From: Acidobacteriaceae bacterium
GTDB taxonomy: Bacteria; Acidobacteriota; Terriglobia; Terriglobales; Acidobacteriaceae
NCBI GenBank assembly: GCA_003131635.1
Contig: PKVZ01000256.1
Location: forward strand, 1-44,644
Direction of reading: 5' to 3'
Length of the DNA stretch: 44,644 bases
Part shown: positions 8,419-16,454 of the stretch, in pieces
How the letters are laid out: each line of letters opens with the position of its first letter
Position numbering within the stretch: position 1 is the stretch's first letter
The notes under the pieces: model-generated
The model's database searches: none
Told to the model about the DNA's origin: nothing
The model's input: the letters and a program-made list of their open reading frames with translations, nothing else
Made by a program: the position numbers and the translations under genes

Positions 8419-9035
8419 CCACGTCCCCAGTGACACTGCCGGTCTCGACTTCGAGTGTCATCTTGCCGAAGAAAAAGCGTGTCCTCCTGCTGGATACTTC
8501 ACAGACGAAACGCGATTTGCGGGCCGACGTGATGAGAAAACTCGGCATCGACGTCGATTGCGCCGCCGATGTGCTTGAGGCACGCTGCTGGTGGCGAGCC
8601 GACTTATACAATCTGGTTCTGATTAACGCAACCGGCGAAGCGGAGAGCCGGGACAAGTTCTGTACTGACATTCGCGGCGCGAACCCGACGCAGCGCATTG
8701 CTTTCTTCGTGGGCGGCCCCGAGTATCTGGCGGCTGCGCCTCATTCCGATGCAGCTCCATCTGATATGGATGCGGACGCTCTTAACAGAGAGATGGTCGC
8801 TGCTCTGCTTGCCCAAGGTTCAGCAAATATCTCGCAGCGCTGGGGAATATTAGAAGCCTGCAAACGAATCTCCTCGGTGCGCTCGGTCAGCGAGGCTCGT
8901 TCGCGGGCCATACGGGAAACGCCCAGGCCGTCCCGCTGGGCCGAAGCAATCGAACGGCACTCCGAGCCCGAAGAGATCCATTCTCCACCAACTTTTGCAG
9001 CAACAATCGCAGTACAGAGAGAAGAACCATTATGA
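8415..9035 (+). CDS. Degenerate response-regulator receiver protein
   Basis: A 206-aa protein. Residues about 22-105 follow the receiver pattern: a first strand 'KKRVLLLDTS' with an acidic residue at D27, then 'LVLINATGE' where the phospho-accepting Asp would sit. That position is Ile/Asn (70-71), so classical phosphorylation is unlikely. The C-terminal half (about 120-206) is helical and Arg-rich with no recognised output domain. It overlaps both neighbours by 4 bp (ATGA at 8415 and 9032), tying it to the basic protein and the RRM protein. A non-phosphorylated protein-protein adaptor is an inference. Confidence 0.65.
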   Translation: MTTSPVTLPVSTSSVILPKKKRVLLLDTSQTKRDLRADVMRKLGIDVDCAADVLEARCWWRADLYNLVLINATGEAESRDKFCTDIRGANPTQRIAFFVGGPEYLAAAPHSDAAPSDMDADALNREMVAALLAQGSANISQRWGILEACKRISSVRSVSEARSRAIRETPRPSRWAEAIERHSEPEEIHSPPTFAATIAVQREEPL

Positions 9036-9385
9036 AGAATTTGTATGTTGGCAACTTACCTCACAGCACCACGGAAGCCGAATTGCGCGGTGTATTTGAG
9101 GCGCATGGCGCAGTCGAGAAAGTCAGTATTGTTACCGACCGTGAGACCGGCCGCGCGCGGGGCTTTGCCTTTGTGGAAATGACCAATCCCGCGGAAGCGG
9201 ACAAGGCGGTCGCTGCCTTGAACGGGACTGAACTGGGCGGCCGAGCGCTGAAAATCAACGAGGCAAAACCAAAGACCGATGCTCCGCGCGGCGGGGGTGG
9301 CGGAAAGCGTTTTGGCGGCGGAGGTGGCGGCAGTCGCGACGACTACCAGGGTCACGCGCGCCAGCCTCGCGAACCGCGCTGGTAG
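9032..9385 (+). CDS. RRM-domain RNA-binding protein
   Basis: A 117-aa protein with one RNA recognition motif: RNP2 'LYVGNL' (4-9) and RNP1 'RGFAFVEM' (43-50), each with its aromatic RNA-contacting residues. A Gly/Arg-rich tail (about 88-117, 'GGGGGKRFGGGGGGSR') resembles cyanobacterial Rbp and eukaryotic glycine-rich RNA-binding proteins, which often respond to cold. It is translationally coupled to the degenerate receiver. A DEAD-box helicase lies convergently about 460 bp downstream. A role in RNA metabolism is secure; cold response is inference. Confidence 0.93.
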   Translation: MKNLYVGNLPHSTTEAELRGVFEAHGAVEKVSIVTDRETGRARGFAFVEMTNPAEADKAVAALNGTELGGRALKINEAKPKTDAPRGGGGGKRFGGGGGGSRDDYQGHARQPREPRW

Positions 9386-9406
9386 GACGCACAACCAACA
9401 ACACGA

Positions 9407-9507
9407 GGGGAGACGGTTGCGCCAGGAGCTTTTGCACTTGAACGAAATGCACCTGGCGACAACTGCGATTTGCAAAAATTGACTACGGGGAGACGGGTAT
9501 GCCAGGA
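9407..9507 (+). repeat. Duplicated translation-initiation segment
   Basis: A 21-bp segment GGGGAGACGG-nnnn-GCCAGGA occurs at 9407-9427 and again at 9487-9507 (18/21 identical, 80 bp apart). The second copy carries the GGGGAG Shine-Dalgarno and the ATG (9499) of the 86-aa protein. In the first copy a TTG (9417) stands in place of the ATG and opens a 21-codon frame that stops at 9482, just before the second copy. Confidence 0.6.
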
Positions 9508-9759
9508 CGAGGTCGATCAAGCTTTACCAAACGCCAGAAAGAACACACGCGCCAGCAAAAACAACGCGATAAAGCCGAGCGCAGGATTCAACGCAAAACC
9601 GACGAGCCTTTAGGAACGTCCGGCGACTCGAGCGATATGGACTTGAGCGAACTACAGAAACACGCAGCCGAGCAGGCCGCTCTTTTCCAAATGGGTGCTG
9701 ACGACAGCGATATCTCAAGTCTTCCCCGCGAACGCAGTCCAGAAAAAACCGAACCATAA
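9499..9759 (+). CDS. Small highly charged hypothetical protein
   Basis: An 86-aa protein with a strongly basic N-terminal half ('SSFTKRQKEHTRQQKQRDK', probably a helix) and an acidic C-terminal half with an 'AAEQAALFQMG' helix. GGGGAG sits 7 bp before the ATG. I do not recognise a named family. It lies just downstream of the RRM gene on the same strand and ends at the shared bidirectional terminator, so it is probably part of the same RNA-related unit. Confidence 0.65.
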   Translation: MPGRGRSSFTKRQKEHTRQQKQRDKAERRIQRKTDEPLGTSGDSSDMDLSELQKHAAEQAALFQMGADDSDISSLPRERSPEKTEP

Positions 9760-9780
9760 CGCCGTTCCTAAGGTTTCTAA

Positions 9781-9826
9781 ACAAGCAAGGGCGCGTCTTG
9801 AAGACGCGCCCTTTTTCCTTGCTTGT
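9781..9826. terminator. Bidirectional intrinsic terminator
   Basis: An inner stem GGGCGCGTCTT / AAGACGCGCCC (9789-9812) is followed by TTTTT. An outer pair ACAAGCAAGG (9781-9790) / CCTTGCTTGT (9817-9826) can extend it. It separates the plus-strand RRM cluster from the minus-strand helicase, whose stop lies at 9843. It can therefore serve both sides. Confidence 0.85.
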
Positions 9827-9842
9827 GAATTCTCAACGCCTT

Positions 9843-11039
9843 TTACGCAAACACCTCGCCAGGCAACCTGGTCAGAGTCCTGCTGGCCAGCGTGTTTTGG
9901 ACAACATGCTGCGAGCGCTCTGCATTGGCCCAATCCACCTGCTTGCGTTCGATGCGCAGTTTGAGAACGCGCTCGATATGACGAAGTTCGATAACTTCGG
10001 CGCCGGCCACTAAGCTGGAGGCGAGTCCTTCGGATCCGGCGCGGCCAGTCCGCCCGACGCGATGGATGAAGTCCTCGGCCATTTTGGGTAGATCGTAATT
10101 GATTACGTGCGCGACATCATCAATGTGCAAGCCGCGTGCCGCCACGTCAGTCGCCACCAGCACCTGGAACTTCCCTTGCTGAAATCCACTGAGCGCGCCA
10201 TTGCGCTGCGATTGTGAGCGGTCACCATGGATCATGGCGGCGGAAAAACCTTCGCGCACCAACTCTTTGGCCAGTCGTTCCGTTCCCCGCTTGGTACGGG
10301 CGAAGATCAACGTCTGTCCTTTCTCGGCATAGAGCAGTTGCCGCAGCACATCGGCCTTCTCGGCGGGACGCACTTCGTAAGCTTGCAAGCGGACGCTCTC
10401 GACAGGCTTGAGCACCGAGCCAACGGCTACACGAACCGGATCCCGCATCGAGTCGTTTACCAGGCCGGCAACAGACTGCTCCATCGTGGCCGAAAAGCAC
10501 AGTGTCTGTCTGCGTTGCGGCAGCACCGCGAGGATGCGGCGAATGGCAGGCAGAAAGCCCATATCGAGCATGCGATCGGCTTCGTCAAGAACGAGAATTT
10601 TGATCTCGCGCAAGTCAACCAGCTTGCGGCTGATGAAATCCTGCAAACGGCCCGGAGTGGCAATTACCATCGCGGCTCCGGCGCGCACCGCCTGGATCTG
10701 AGCCTTTTCGGAGACGCCGCCGATTACCAGCGCGGCCCTCGAGAGTTCCCTGCCCCGCAATTTTTCGTACTCCTCGTTGACCTGAATGGCCAATTCGCGC
10801 GTGGGGAGCAAAACCAGCACGCGGGCTTTTTGCGCCGGTTCGCGCTGCAACATTTCAATGATCGGGATAAGAAACGCCAGCGTCTTACCGGTACCGGTCT
10901 GCGCTGTCGCGAGGACGTCCTTGCCCTCAAGGGCGCAAGGGATAGCCTGCGCCTGAATTGGCGTAGGGATAATGAATTGAGCTGTCGCCAGCCTCTGCTG
11001 CAAAGCAGAAGAAAGCGGTAGTTCCGTAAAACTTGTCAT
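9843..11039 (-). CDS. DEAD-box ATP-dependent RNA helicase (RhlE-like)
   Basis: A 398-aa helicase core with very short extensions. Visible motifs are the Q motif 'FIIPTPIQAQAIP', motif I 'AQTGTGKT' (46-53), Ia 'PTRELA', II 'VLDEADRML', III 'SAT' and VI 'HRVGRTGRAG'. It unwinds short RNA duplexes using ATP, typically in ribosome assembly, mRNA decay or cold adaptation. The RhlE assignment rests on length and on the absence of a DbpA- or CsdA-type RNA-binding tail. The start at 11039 follows an A-rich region with TCCAGAAAG and no strong Shine-Dalgarno. It has its own promoter about 175 bp upstream. Confidence 0.93.
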   Translation of the reverse strand: MTSFTELPLSSALQQRLATAQFIIPTPIQAQAIPCALEGKDVLATAQTGTGKTLAFLIPIIEMLQREPAQKARVLVLLPTRELAIQVNEEYEKLRGRELSRAALVIGGVSEKAQIQAVRAGAAMVIATPGRLQDFISRKLVDLREIKILVLDEADRMLDMGFLPAIRRILAVLPQRRQTLCFSATMEQSVAGLVNDSMRDPVRVAVGSVLKPVESVRLQAYEVRPAEKADVLRQLLYAEKGQTLIFARTKRGTERLAKELVREGFSAAMIHGDRSQSQRNGALSGFQQGKFQVLVATDVAARGLHIDDVAHVINYDLPKMAEDFIHRVGRTGRAGSEGLASSLVAGAEVIELRHIERVLKLRIERKQVDWANAERSQHVVQNTLASRTLTRLPGEVFA

Positions 11040-11219
11040 TCGTAATTTTCTTTCTGGAGGGCTTAATCAAACTCTGAATACACTTGTCGTGAGTTCCCAG
11101 CCGCTCATAGTTATTTTGATTTGGCGCTGAATAAACGGTGGGCAGGAAAAGCGGAGATAAATCTTGATCCAACAGGATCAACCGCGTCACGAGCAAACCG
11201 TGGCAGTAGCGTTGAAGTC
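11040..11219 (-). promoter_or_regulatory. Long 5' leader of the helicase gene with a hairpin
   Basis: From the predicted promoter to the ATG there are about 175 nt without a gene on the minus strand. The leader contains a perfect 7-bp stem-loop (TTGATCC-AACA-GGATCAA, 11164-11181). Long structured leaders are known for cold-shock helicases, where they regulate translation or stability. That role here is inference. Confidence 0.5.
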
Positions 11220-11248
11220 ATTATAGCATGACATTACTATTTCGTTAA
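11220..11248 (-). promoter_or_regulatory. Predicted sigma-70-type promoter of the helicase gene
   Basis: On the minus strand, TTAACG (11243-11248) is separated by 17 bp from a perfect TATAAT (11220-11225), which is preceded by TGC as in an extended -10. Transcription would start near 11213. Confidence 0.7.
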
Positions 11249-11280
11249 CAGTTACGAAAGATCGCACCTCCGGATGCGCC

Positions 11281-11988
11281 TTATACGTCAAAAATCCGGT
11301 ACACCCTCGAAGGCTCTTGCGCCTGCAGTAAAGAGATGGCAACGTTGTGTACCGCGACCCCCCCCGTGGTCCGGCCGTCCGGCTTTCCGTGATGGGCATG
11401 GCCATGCAACACGAAGTCAGCTCCGTGACGGTCGACCACCTCAGCCAGCCGCGAACTTCCCATGAAAGGAAATATCTCAGGAGCCTCGCCTTGCACGGTT
11501 TCTGCGATGGGAGAATAGTGCAGCACCACAACCCGTTTCTTGGTACGAAGTTGAGACATCGCGCGCTCCAGCTTGAGCGCCTCATCCACGGAAACCCGAA
11601 CAAATTCTTTGATCTCGCGTTCTCCGAACGCCGTCAACATTCCACGCCCAAATCCACCCACGAACCCCTTGGTTCCGGCAAAACCCACTCCATCTCTCTC
11701 GTAGGCACTTCCATCGAGAAGTTTAATTCCGGAGGAGCAGATCAGCCGTGCAAGCTCTGCCTCCTTCCCGCTTTCATAGTCGTGATTTCCAAGCACGACA
11801 ATGGTGGGCACACGCAAACGAACCAGAACGTTCAGCAATGGCTCCATTTCGTCGGGCTGACCAAAGTTCGTCAGATCGCCTGCTAAGACAAGAACATCGG
11901 CTTGGTCGCGCACCTTTTCGAACTGATCTTTCAGCTTGGTATAGCCCTGAGGCGTGAAATGCAAATCAGCTGTGGCCGCGATTCTCAT
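11281..11988 (-). CDS. Calcineurin-like metallophosphoesterase
   Basis: A 235-aa protein starting at the ATG at 11988, which overlaps the upstream nucleotidyltransferase stop by ATGA. The dinuclear metal site of the family is complete: DxH at D8/H10, 'GDL' at D38, 'GNHD' at N68/H69, a later 'LHYSP' His and the terminal 'LHGHAHHG'. These enzymes hydrolyse phosphomonoesters or phosphodiesters (nucleotides, nucleic acids or proteins), and the substrate cannot be read off. Co-translation with a nucleotidyltransferase suggests that the two act on the same substrate or reverse each other; this is inference. Confidence 0.9.
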   Translation of the reverse strand: MRIAATADLHFTPQGYTKLKDQFEKVRDQADVLVLAGDLTNFGQPDEMEPLLNVLVRLRVPTIVVLGNHDYESGKEAELARLICSSGIKLLDGSAYERDGVGFAGTKGFVGGFGRGMLTAFGEREIKEFVRVSVDEALKLERAMSQLRTKKRVVVLHYSPIAETVQGEAPEIFPFMGSSRLAEVVDRHGADFVLHGHAHHGKPDGRTTGGVAVHNVAISLLQAQEPSRVYRIFDV

Positions 11989-12854
11989 GCAATTCCATTC
12001 AGCAGGCTCGTGCAATGCACGGCGCCGCTATACTTTGGAAGAGCATCGATTTCGGCGAGACGTTTCTGACGCGTTTCTTCGAGAATGTTCGCCAGTTTCC
12101 ATTCATTGATGTCGATCGCAAACATATTCTCATCCACCAGACTTCCCCGGAACCTGGCGTCAGGACAAGGGTTTGCGATCTGAGTTTCGAACCCGCGCAA
12201 TAGTTTGCGCCATATCGCGGCTGGAACGTAGTGGGTCTGGGCGGGATACACGTAACGAAACAGAAGCAGCGACCACAAAAGCATCTCCCAGTGTTCACCC
12301 ACCAACTTGAGCTCCCGCTCCCAATCGAAGGCGCCGTAGGTGCCGTAAATTACGTGGGCAATGTCAGCGCCGTCGAAACGCTCCCGCTTGGCCACGAAGA
12401 TTTTCGACGCCACCAGTTCCTCCGGACCCAGTACACGAGTCTTAACCCCATGCACAACAACCGGACTGGCCCGCTCGATCCAGGAATCTTCCACCACAAT
12501 CACGCCGTTGCTCATGCCTGTGATCAGGTCCACGAAAAAATCTCCTTTGCGAGCCTTGGCCAGCCATACGGGATCGACCACGTCGCAATCGAAGCCACGT
12601 TCGCGCAGAAAAGGGAAGACCTCGCCGGATGTTTTCGCGGTCATGAAGAGATCAAGATCTTTCGTGAATCGGCAGATCCCGGTATGCGCACGCAGCGCAA
12701 AAGCCCCCGAAACCGCGTATGGAAGGTGCCTCTCCTCAAGCGCCGTCAGAACCTCTCGAAATAAAGTGGCCTGTTCTTCGGGAACTTCCATCGGGATGGA
12801 CGATGTGACGGGAAGGTCTTCGCCTCGGTGAGCGGATTTGGACGATTCGGGCAC
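11985..12854 (-). CDS. Nucleotidyltransferase-fold protein
   Basis: A 289-aa protein. 'PYAVSGAFALRAHTGICRFTKDLDLF' contains the small-residue loop and the D67/D69 metal pair of the polymerase-beta nucleotidyltransferase fold. A third acidic strand ('DFFVDLITG') and a helical C-terminal half follow. It resembles AbiEii/MNT-like enzymes that move NMP onto protein, RNA or small molecules. The start shown is GTG at 12854; an internal ATG at 12791 is an alternative, and neither has a clear Shine-Dalgarno. It is coupled to the metallophosphoesterase by a 4-bp overlap. Confidence 0.75.
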   Translation of the reverse strand: MPESSKSAHRGEDLPVTSSIPMEVPEEQATLFREVLTALEERHLPYAVSGAFALRAHTGICRFTKDLDLFMTAKTSGEVFPFLRERGFDCDVVDPVWLAKARKGDFFVDLITGMSNGVIVVEDSWIERASPVVVHGVKTRVLGPEELVASKIFVAKRERFDGADIAHVIYGTYGAFDWERELKLVGEHWEMLLWSLLLFRYVYPAQTHYVPAAIWRKLLRGFETQIANPCPDARFRGSLVDENMFAIDINEWKLANILEETRQKRLAEIDALPKYSGAVHCTSLLNGIA

Positions 12855-13131
12855 GGACGTTGGATGTGCTTCTTTTGCTTGAGGTTGTTAGGGATTGCGG
12901 TCCCAGGACACGACTGGCGGACCTTCTCGTTATTTCCCTTGCAGTCCGCGAATCTTGTCATATCGATTCGAGAAATCGATCCTTCGGAGAAATCGAGGAA
13001 GCTCAGCTTCCCACGAAGGGCGACTTTGCTACAGCGCCCACCTTATAGACCCCTGCGACATTCGACGTTTATTGTTTAGTAATGGCTGCTGATTGCGGGA
13101 TGCAAACCGCTCCAATTAAGGGCGTGACTGA

Positions 13132-14226
13132 ATGAGAATTGCGCAGGTAGCACCGCTTTACGAAAGCGTTCCGCCCGTACTGTATGGAGGCACCGAGCGT
13201 GTAGTGTACTGGCTCACCGAGGAGTTGGTGCGTCTCGGACACGATGTCACATTGTTCGCCAGCGGCGATTCTGTGACTAACGCCCGGCTGGTGCCCATAT
13301 GCCCCAGGGCATTGAGGCTTAACGCTCAGTGCAAAGATCCGGTGGCGCATCACGTGGTCATGATGGAAGAAGTGTTCCGGGAAGCGGCGAACTTCGATCT
13401 GATTCATTCCCACGTTGACTATCTTCACTTTTCCTTGAGCCGGCGGTCGGAAGTGCCGTGCCTGACCACGCTGCACGGACGATTGGACATTCCGGATCTC
13501 GTGCCTCTATATCAGACTTTCCGGGAGTTGCCGCTGGTATCAATCTCGGATGCGCAGAGGACACCGCTACCCTGGGCGAACTGGCAAGCCACGGTACGTC
13601 ACGGAATGCCACGAAAGGCCCTAACGCTCAAGCAGGGAGACGGAAAATACCTGGCGTTTCTAGGCAGAGTTTCTCCCGAAAAAGGTTTGGATGAGGCCAT
13701 TGAGATTGCCCGGCGCTCCGGGCTGCGGTTAAAGGTTGCCGCGAAAGTAGATCCCGCAGACTTGGAATATTTTGAGAACCGCATCGAGCCTCTGCTGGAT
13801 GACGATCACATCGAATTCATAGGCGAGATCGGAAACAGCGAGAAGAATGATTTCCTGGGAAATGCAGCGGGATTCTTGTTCCCCATCCAATGGCCCGAGC
13901 CTTTTGGAATTGTGATGATCGAGGCTTTGGCTTGCGGGACGCCTGTCATCGCCTACCGGTCTGGCTCGGTGCCCGAAGTGATTGAAGACGGGGTCACTGG
14001 CTTCATCGTTGAAGATGCCGATGGTGCGGTAGATGCTGTAAACCACTTAAGAGAAATCGATCGTTGGAATTGTCGCAAACATTTCGAGCGGAACTTCTCG
14101 GATGAGCGCATGGCACGGGATTACCTGAATATTTACAGCAAACTGATTCGAAAAGAGCCAACGGTCATTACCCTTGGCGATGGAGCCCTGAGTTGGACGG
14201 ACCCGGTACCCAACACTACTACATAG
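13132..14226 (+). CDS. GT4-family glycosyltransferase
   Basis: A 364-aa GT-B glycosyltransferase. The N-terminal Rossmann domain begins 'MRIAQVAPLYESVPPVLYGGTERVV', with the GGTE donor/acceptor loop. The C-terminal domain has 'LGRVSPEKGLDEAIEIA' and the E-x7-E signature 'EPFGIVMIEALACGTPVI'. It transfers a sugar from an activated nucleotide, probably in the cytoplasm. Its last 34 bp overlap the next gene, a debranching-type glucosidase. That suggests joint work on an alpha-glucan or related storage polymer, though the exact linkage is unknown. Confidence 0.9.
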   Translation: MRIAQVAPLYESVPPVLYGGTERVVYWLTEELVRLGHDVTLFASGDSVTNARLVPICPRALRLNAQCKDPVAHHVVMMEEVFREAANFDLIHSHVDYLHFSLSRRSEVPCLTTLHGRLDIPDLVPLYQTFRELPLVSISDAQRTPLPWANWQATVRHGMPRKALTLKQGDGKYLAFLGRVSPEKGLDEAIEIARRSGLRLKVAAKVDPADLEYFENRIEPLLDDDHIEFIGEIGNSEKNDFLGNAAGFLFPIQWPEPFGIVMIEALACGTPVIAYRSGSVPEVIEDGVTGFIVEDADGAVDAVNHLREIDRWNCRKHFERNFSDERMARDYLNIYSKLIRKEPTVITLGDGALSWTDPVPNTTT

Positions 14227-16352
14227 CAACTTCTCAATCGCCAACCGACGATCGGGCGCGCGTTCTCAAATACGGGAGAACGTTTTTTGTTTTCGACCGC
14301 CTCGGTGATGTCCAGACTAGCGGCATGGGCGAACAGGGGCTGTTCTTTGAAGACACGCGACATTTGTCGGAGCTGATGGTGCTGCTGTGGGGGACACGGC
14401 CTCTGCTCCTAAGTTCAACGGTAGAGACGGGCAACTTCCTTTTTGCAGGCGACTTGGCGAATCTGGATGTTTCGCGTAACAACGAGGTGGTGGTGCCGCG
14501 GGGAACGCTGCATGTGTTGCGCTCAAGGTTTCTATGGAACAACACTTGTTACGAAGAGATCGAGTTTGTCAATCATGGTCTCTCTGAGCTGTTCATTCCC
14601 TTCCGCACAACCTTTGACGCAGACTTCGCAGATATTTTCGAAGTGCGCGGAATGCGCAGGCCACAAAGAGGAAATCGTCTTCCGCCAGAAATGGATGAAC
14701 AATCGGTTCTGCTGTCCTACGCGGGTTTGGACCACGTAGTGCGGCGAACCCGCATTCAGTGGGATGGTTCGCCCACACATGCTACTGAGCGGGCACTCGA
14801 CTACGACGTTCGGCTCCGCCCAAAAGAAAGAACCAGCTTTCGTTTGTCCATATCGTGCGACTCTGATCCGGAGCGCCACGCCATTAGTTATTCGAAGGCC
14901 ATAAACGCGGCTCGCCACGAACTGAATAAAATGGGCGAGTCTTTTCCCCGCATGTACAGTTCGAACTCCCGCTTCAATGACTGGATCAACCGTTCTATCG
15001 CCGATGTGCAAATGATGATGGTGGGAAATCCGGAAAAGAATTATCCCTATGCCGGAGTGCCGTGGTTCGGTACGGTTTTCGGCAGGGATGGGATCATCAC
15101 TGCGTTACAGACTCTGTGGCTGAATCCAGCGATAGCGAAGGGCGTTCTGGAATGTTTAGCTTCGAGTCAGGCCGATAAAGTCGATGCTGCAGTTGAGGCC
15201 GAGCCAGGGAAAATCCTGCATGAAATGCGCTGTGGAGAAATGGCGGCCCTTGGCGAAGTTCCGTTCGGCAAATACTACGGCAGCGTGGATGCTACGGCAC
15301 TTTTCATCATGCTGGCCCGCGCTTACTGCGAGCGCACGGGAGACAGCAAGTTTATACAACATTTGTGGCCACACATTGAGCGCGCGTTGAACTGGATAGA
15401 CGAGTTCGGAGATACCGATCGGGACGGCTTTGTGGAATACAAGCAACGCTCCGCGAAGGGACTGGTTCAGCAGGGCTGGAAGGACTCCAATGATTCAATT
15501 TTCCATGCTGACGGAAGTATTGCCCAACCTCCGATCGCGCTCTGCGAAGTACAGGGTTACGTTTACGCCGCCAAGCTGGCTGCCGCTTATTTGTGCCGTT
15601 TTGCCGGAGGATCCCCGAGGGCGGCCGCGCTGGAAGTGGAGGCGGAGGATCTGCGTGCACGCTTTGAAGAACAATTCTGGTGCGAAGATCTTTCCACCTA
15701 TGCTCTGGCACTCGATGGGCAGAAGCGGCCTTGCCGTGTCCGCACATCGAACGCGGGTCACTGTTTATATACGGGCATCGCGTCCCCAGAGCGCGCGCGG
15801 CGAGTTGCCGAAACGCTGTTCGAGCCGGAGTCATTCAGCGGCTGGGGCGTGCGCACGGTCGCGACCAGCGGGGCGCGTTACAATCCACTCTCATATCACA
15901 ATGGATCGATATGGCCGCACGACAACTCGCTCATTGCGAGCGGGCTCGCAAAATACGGACACAAGGAACTCGCGGGCCGGATATTTATGGGGCTGCTCGA
16001 CCTCAGCAGCATGGTCGACTTGCACCGGCTCCCCGAACTTTTTTGCGGCATCGACCGCCGCGCAGGCGAAGGTCCCACTCTTTATCCCGTGGCTTGCTCG
16101 CCGCAGGCCTGGGCGGCAGCCGCTCCATTTCTGATTCTGCAAGCCTGTCTCGGTATTTCCATCGATGCCGAGCGCAAGCGAATCCTCTTCGATGACCCCT
16201 ATCTTCCAGAGGGAATTCCGACCCTTGCCATCAAAGATCTTAATTGTGGCGGCGTAAACGTCGACTTGTTTCTGGAAAGACGGGAAAACTCCGTGCTGGT
16301 ACATAAGGGTGGAACGGCCAGTGCAATCGAAATCGTTACGATCGTGTCCTGA
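14193..16352 (+). CDS. Glycogen-debranching-type amylo-alpha-1,6-glucosidase
   Basis: A 719-aa protein with an N-terminal GDE_N-like beta domain ('FVFDRLGDVQTSGMGEQGLFFEDTRHLSEL', about 30-230) and a C-terminal (alpha/alpha)6 barrel with 'YAGVPWFGTVFGRDGIITALQT', 'QGWKDSNDSIFH' and 'NGSIWPHDNSLIASGLAKYG'. The last two blocks hold the acidic residues used by this clan. The only plausible start upstream of the conserved region is TTG at 14193, with GGAG 7 bp before it, lying inside the 3' end of the glycosyltransferase gene. It likely removes alpha-linked glucose from branch points. Confidence 0.88.
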   Translation: MDGPGTQHYYIATSQSPTDDRARVLKYGRTFFVFDRLGDVQTSGMGEQGLFFEDTRHLSELMVLLWGTRPLLLSSTVETGNFLFAGDLANLDVSRNNEVVVPRGTLHVLRSRFLWNNTCYEEIEFVNHGLSELFIPFRTTFDADFADIFEVRGMRRPQRGNRLPPEMDEQSVLLSYAGLDHVVRRTRIQWDGSPTHATERALDYDVRLRPKERTSFRLSISCDSDPERHAISYSKAINAARHELNKMGESFPRMYSSNSRFNDWINRSIADVQMMMVGNPEKNYPYAGVPWFGTVFGRDGIITALQTLWLNPAIAKGVLECLASSQADKVDAAVEAEPGKILHEMRCGEMAALGEVPFGKYYGSVDATALFIMLARAYCERTGDSKFIQHLWPHIERALNWIDEFGDTDRDGFVEYKQRSAKGLVQQGWKDSNDSIFHADGSIAQPPIALCEVQGYVYAAKLAAAYLCRFAGGSPRAAALEVEAEDLRARFEEQFWCEDLSTYALALDGQKRPCRVRTSNAGHCLYTGIASPERARRVAETLFEPESFSGWGVRTVATSGARYNPLSYHNGSIWPHDNSLIASGLAKYGHKELAGRIFMGLLDLSSMVDLHRLPELFCGIDRRAGEGPTLYPVACSPQAWAAAAPFLILQACLGISIDAERKRILFDDPYLPEGIPTLAIKDLNCGGVNVDLFLERRENSVLVHKGGTASAIEIVTIVS

Positions 16353-16454
16353 TCGCTACGAAAATTCGTCCCTGATCTGACTTGAATGGTAAAGTCTAAT
16401 CCTTTCATCCGACGATTTTTCCGCGCATCGAATAAGAACGGGAGATAGTGGTTG

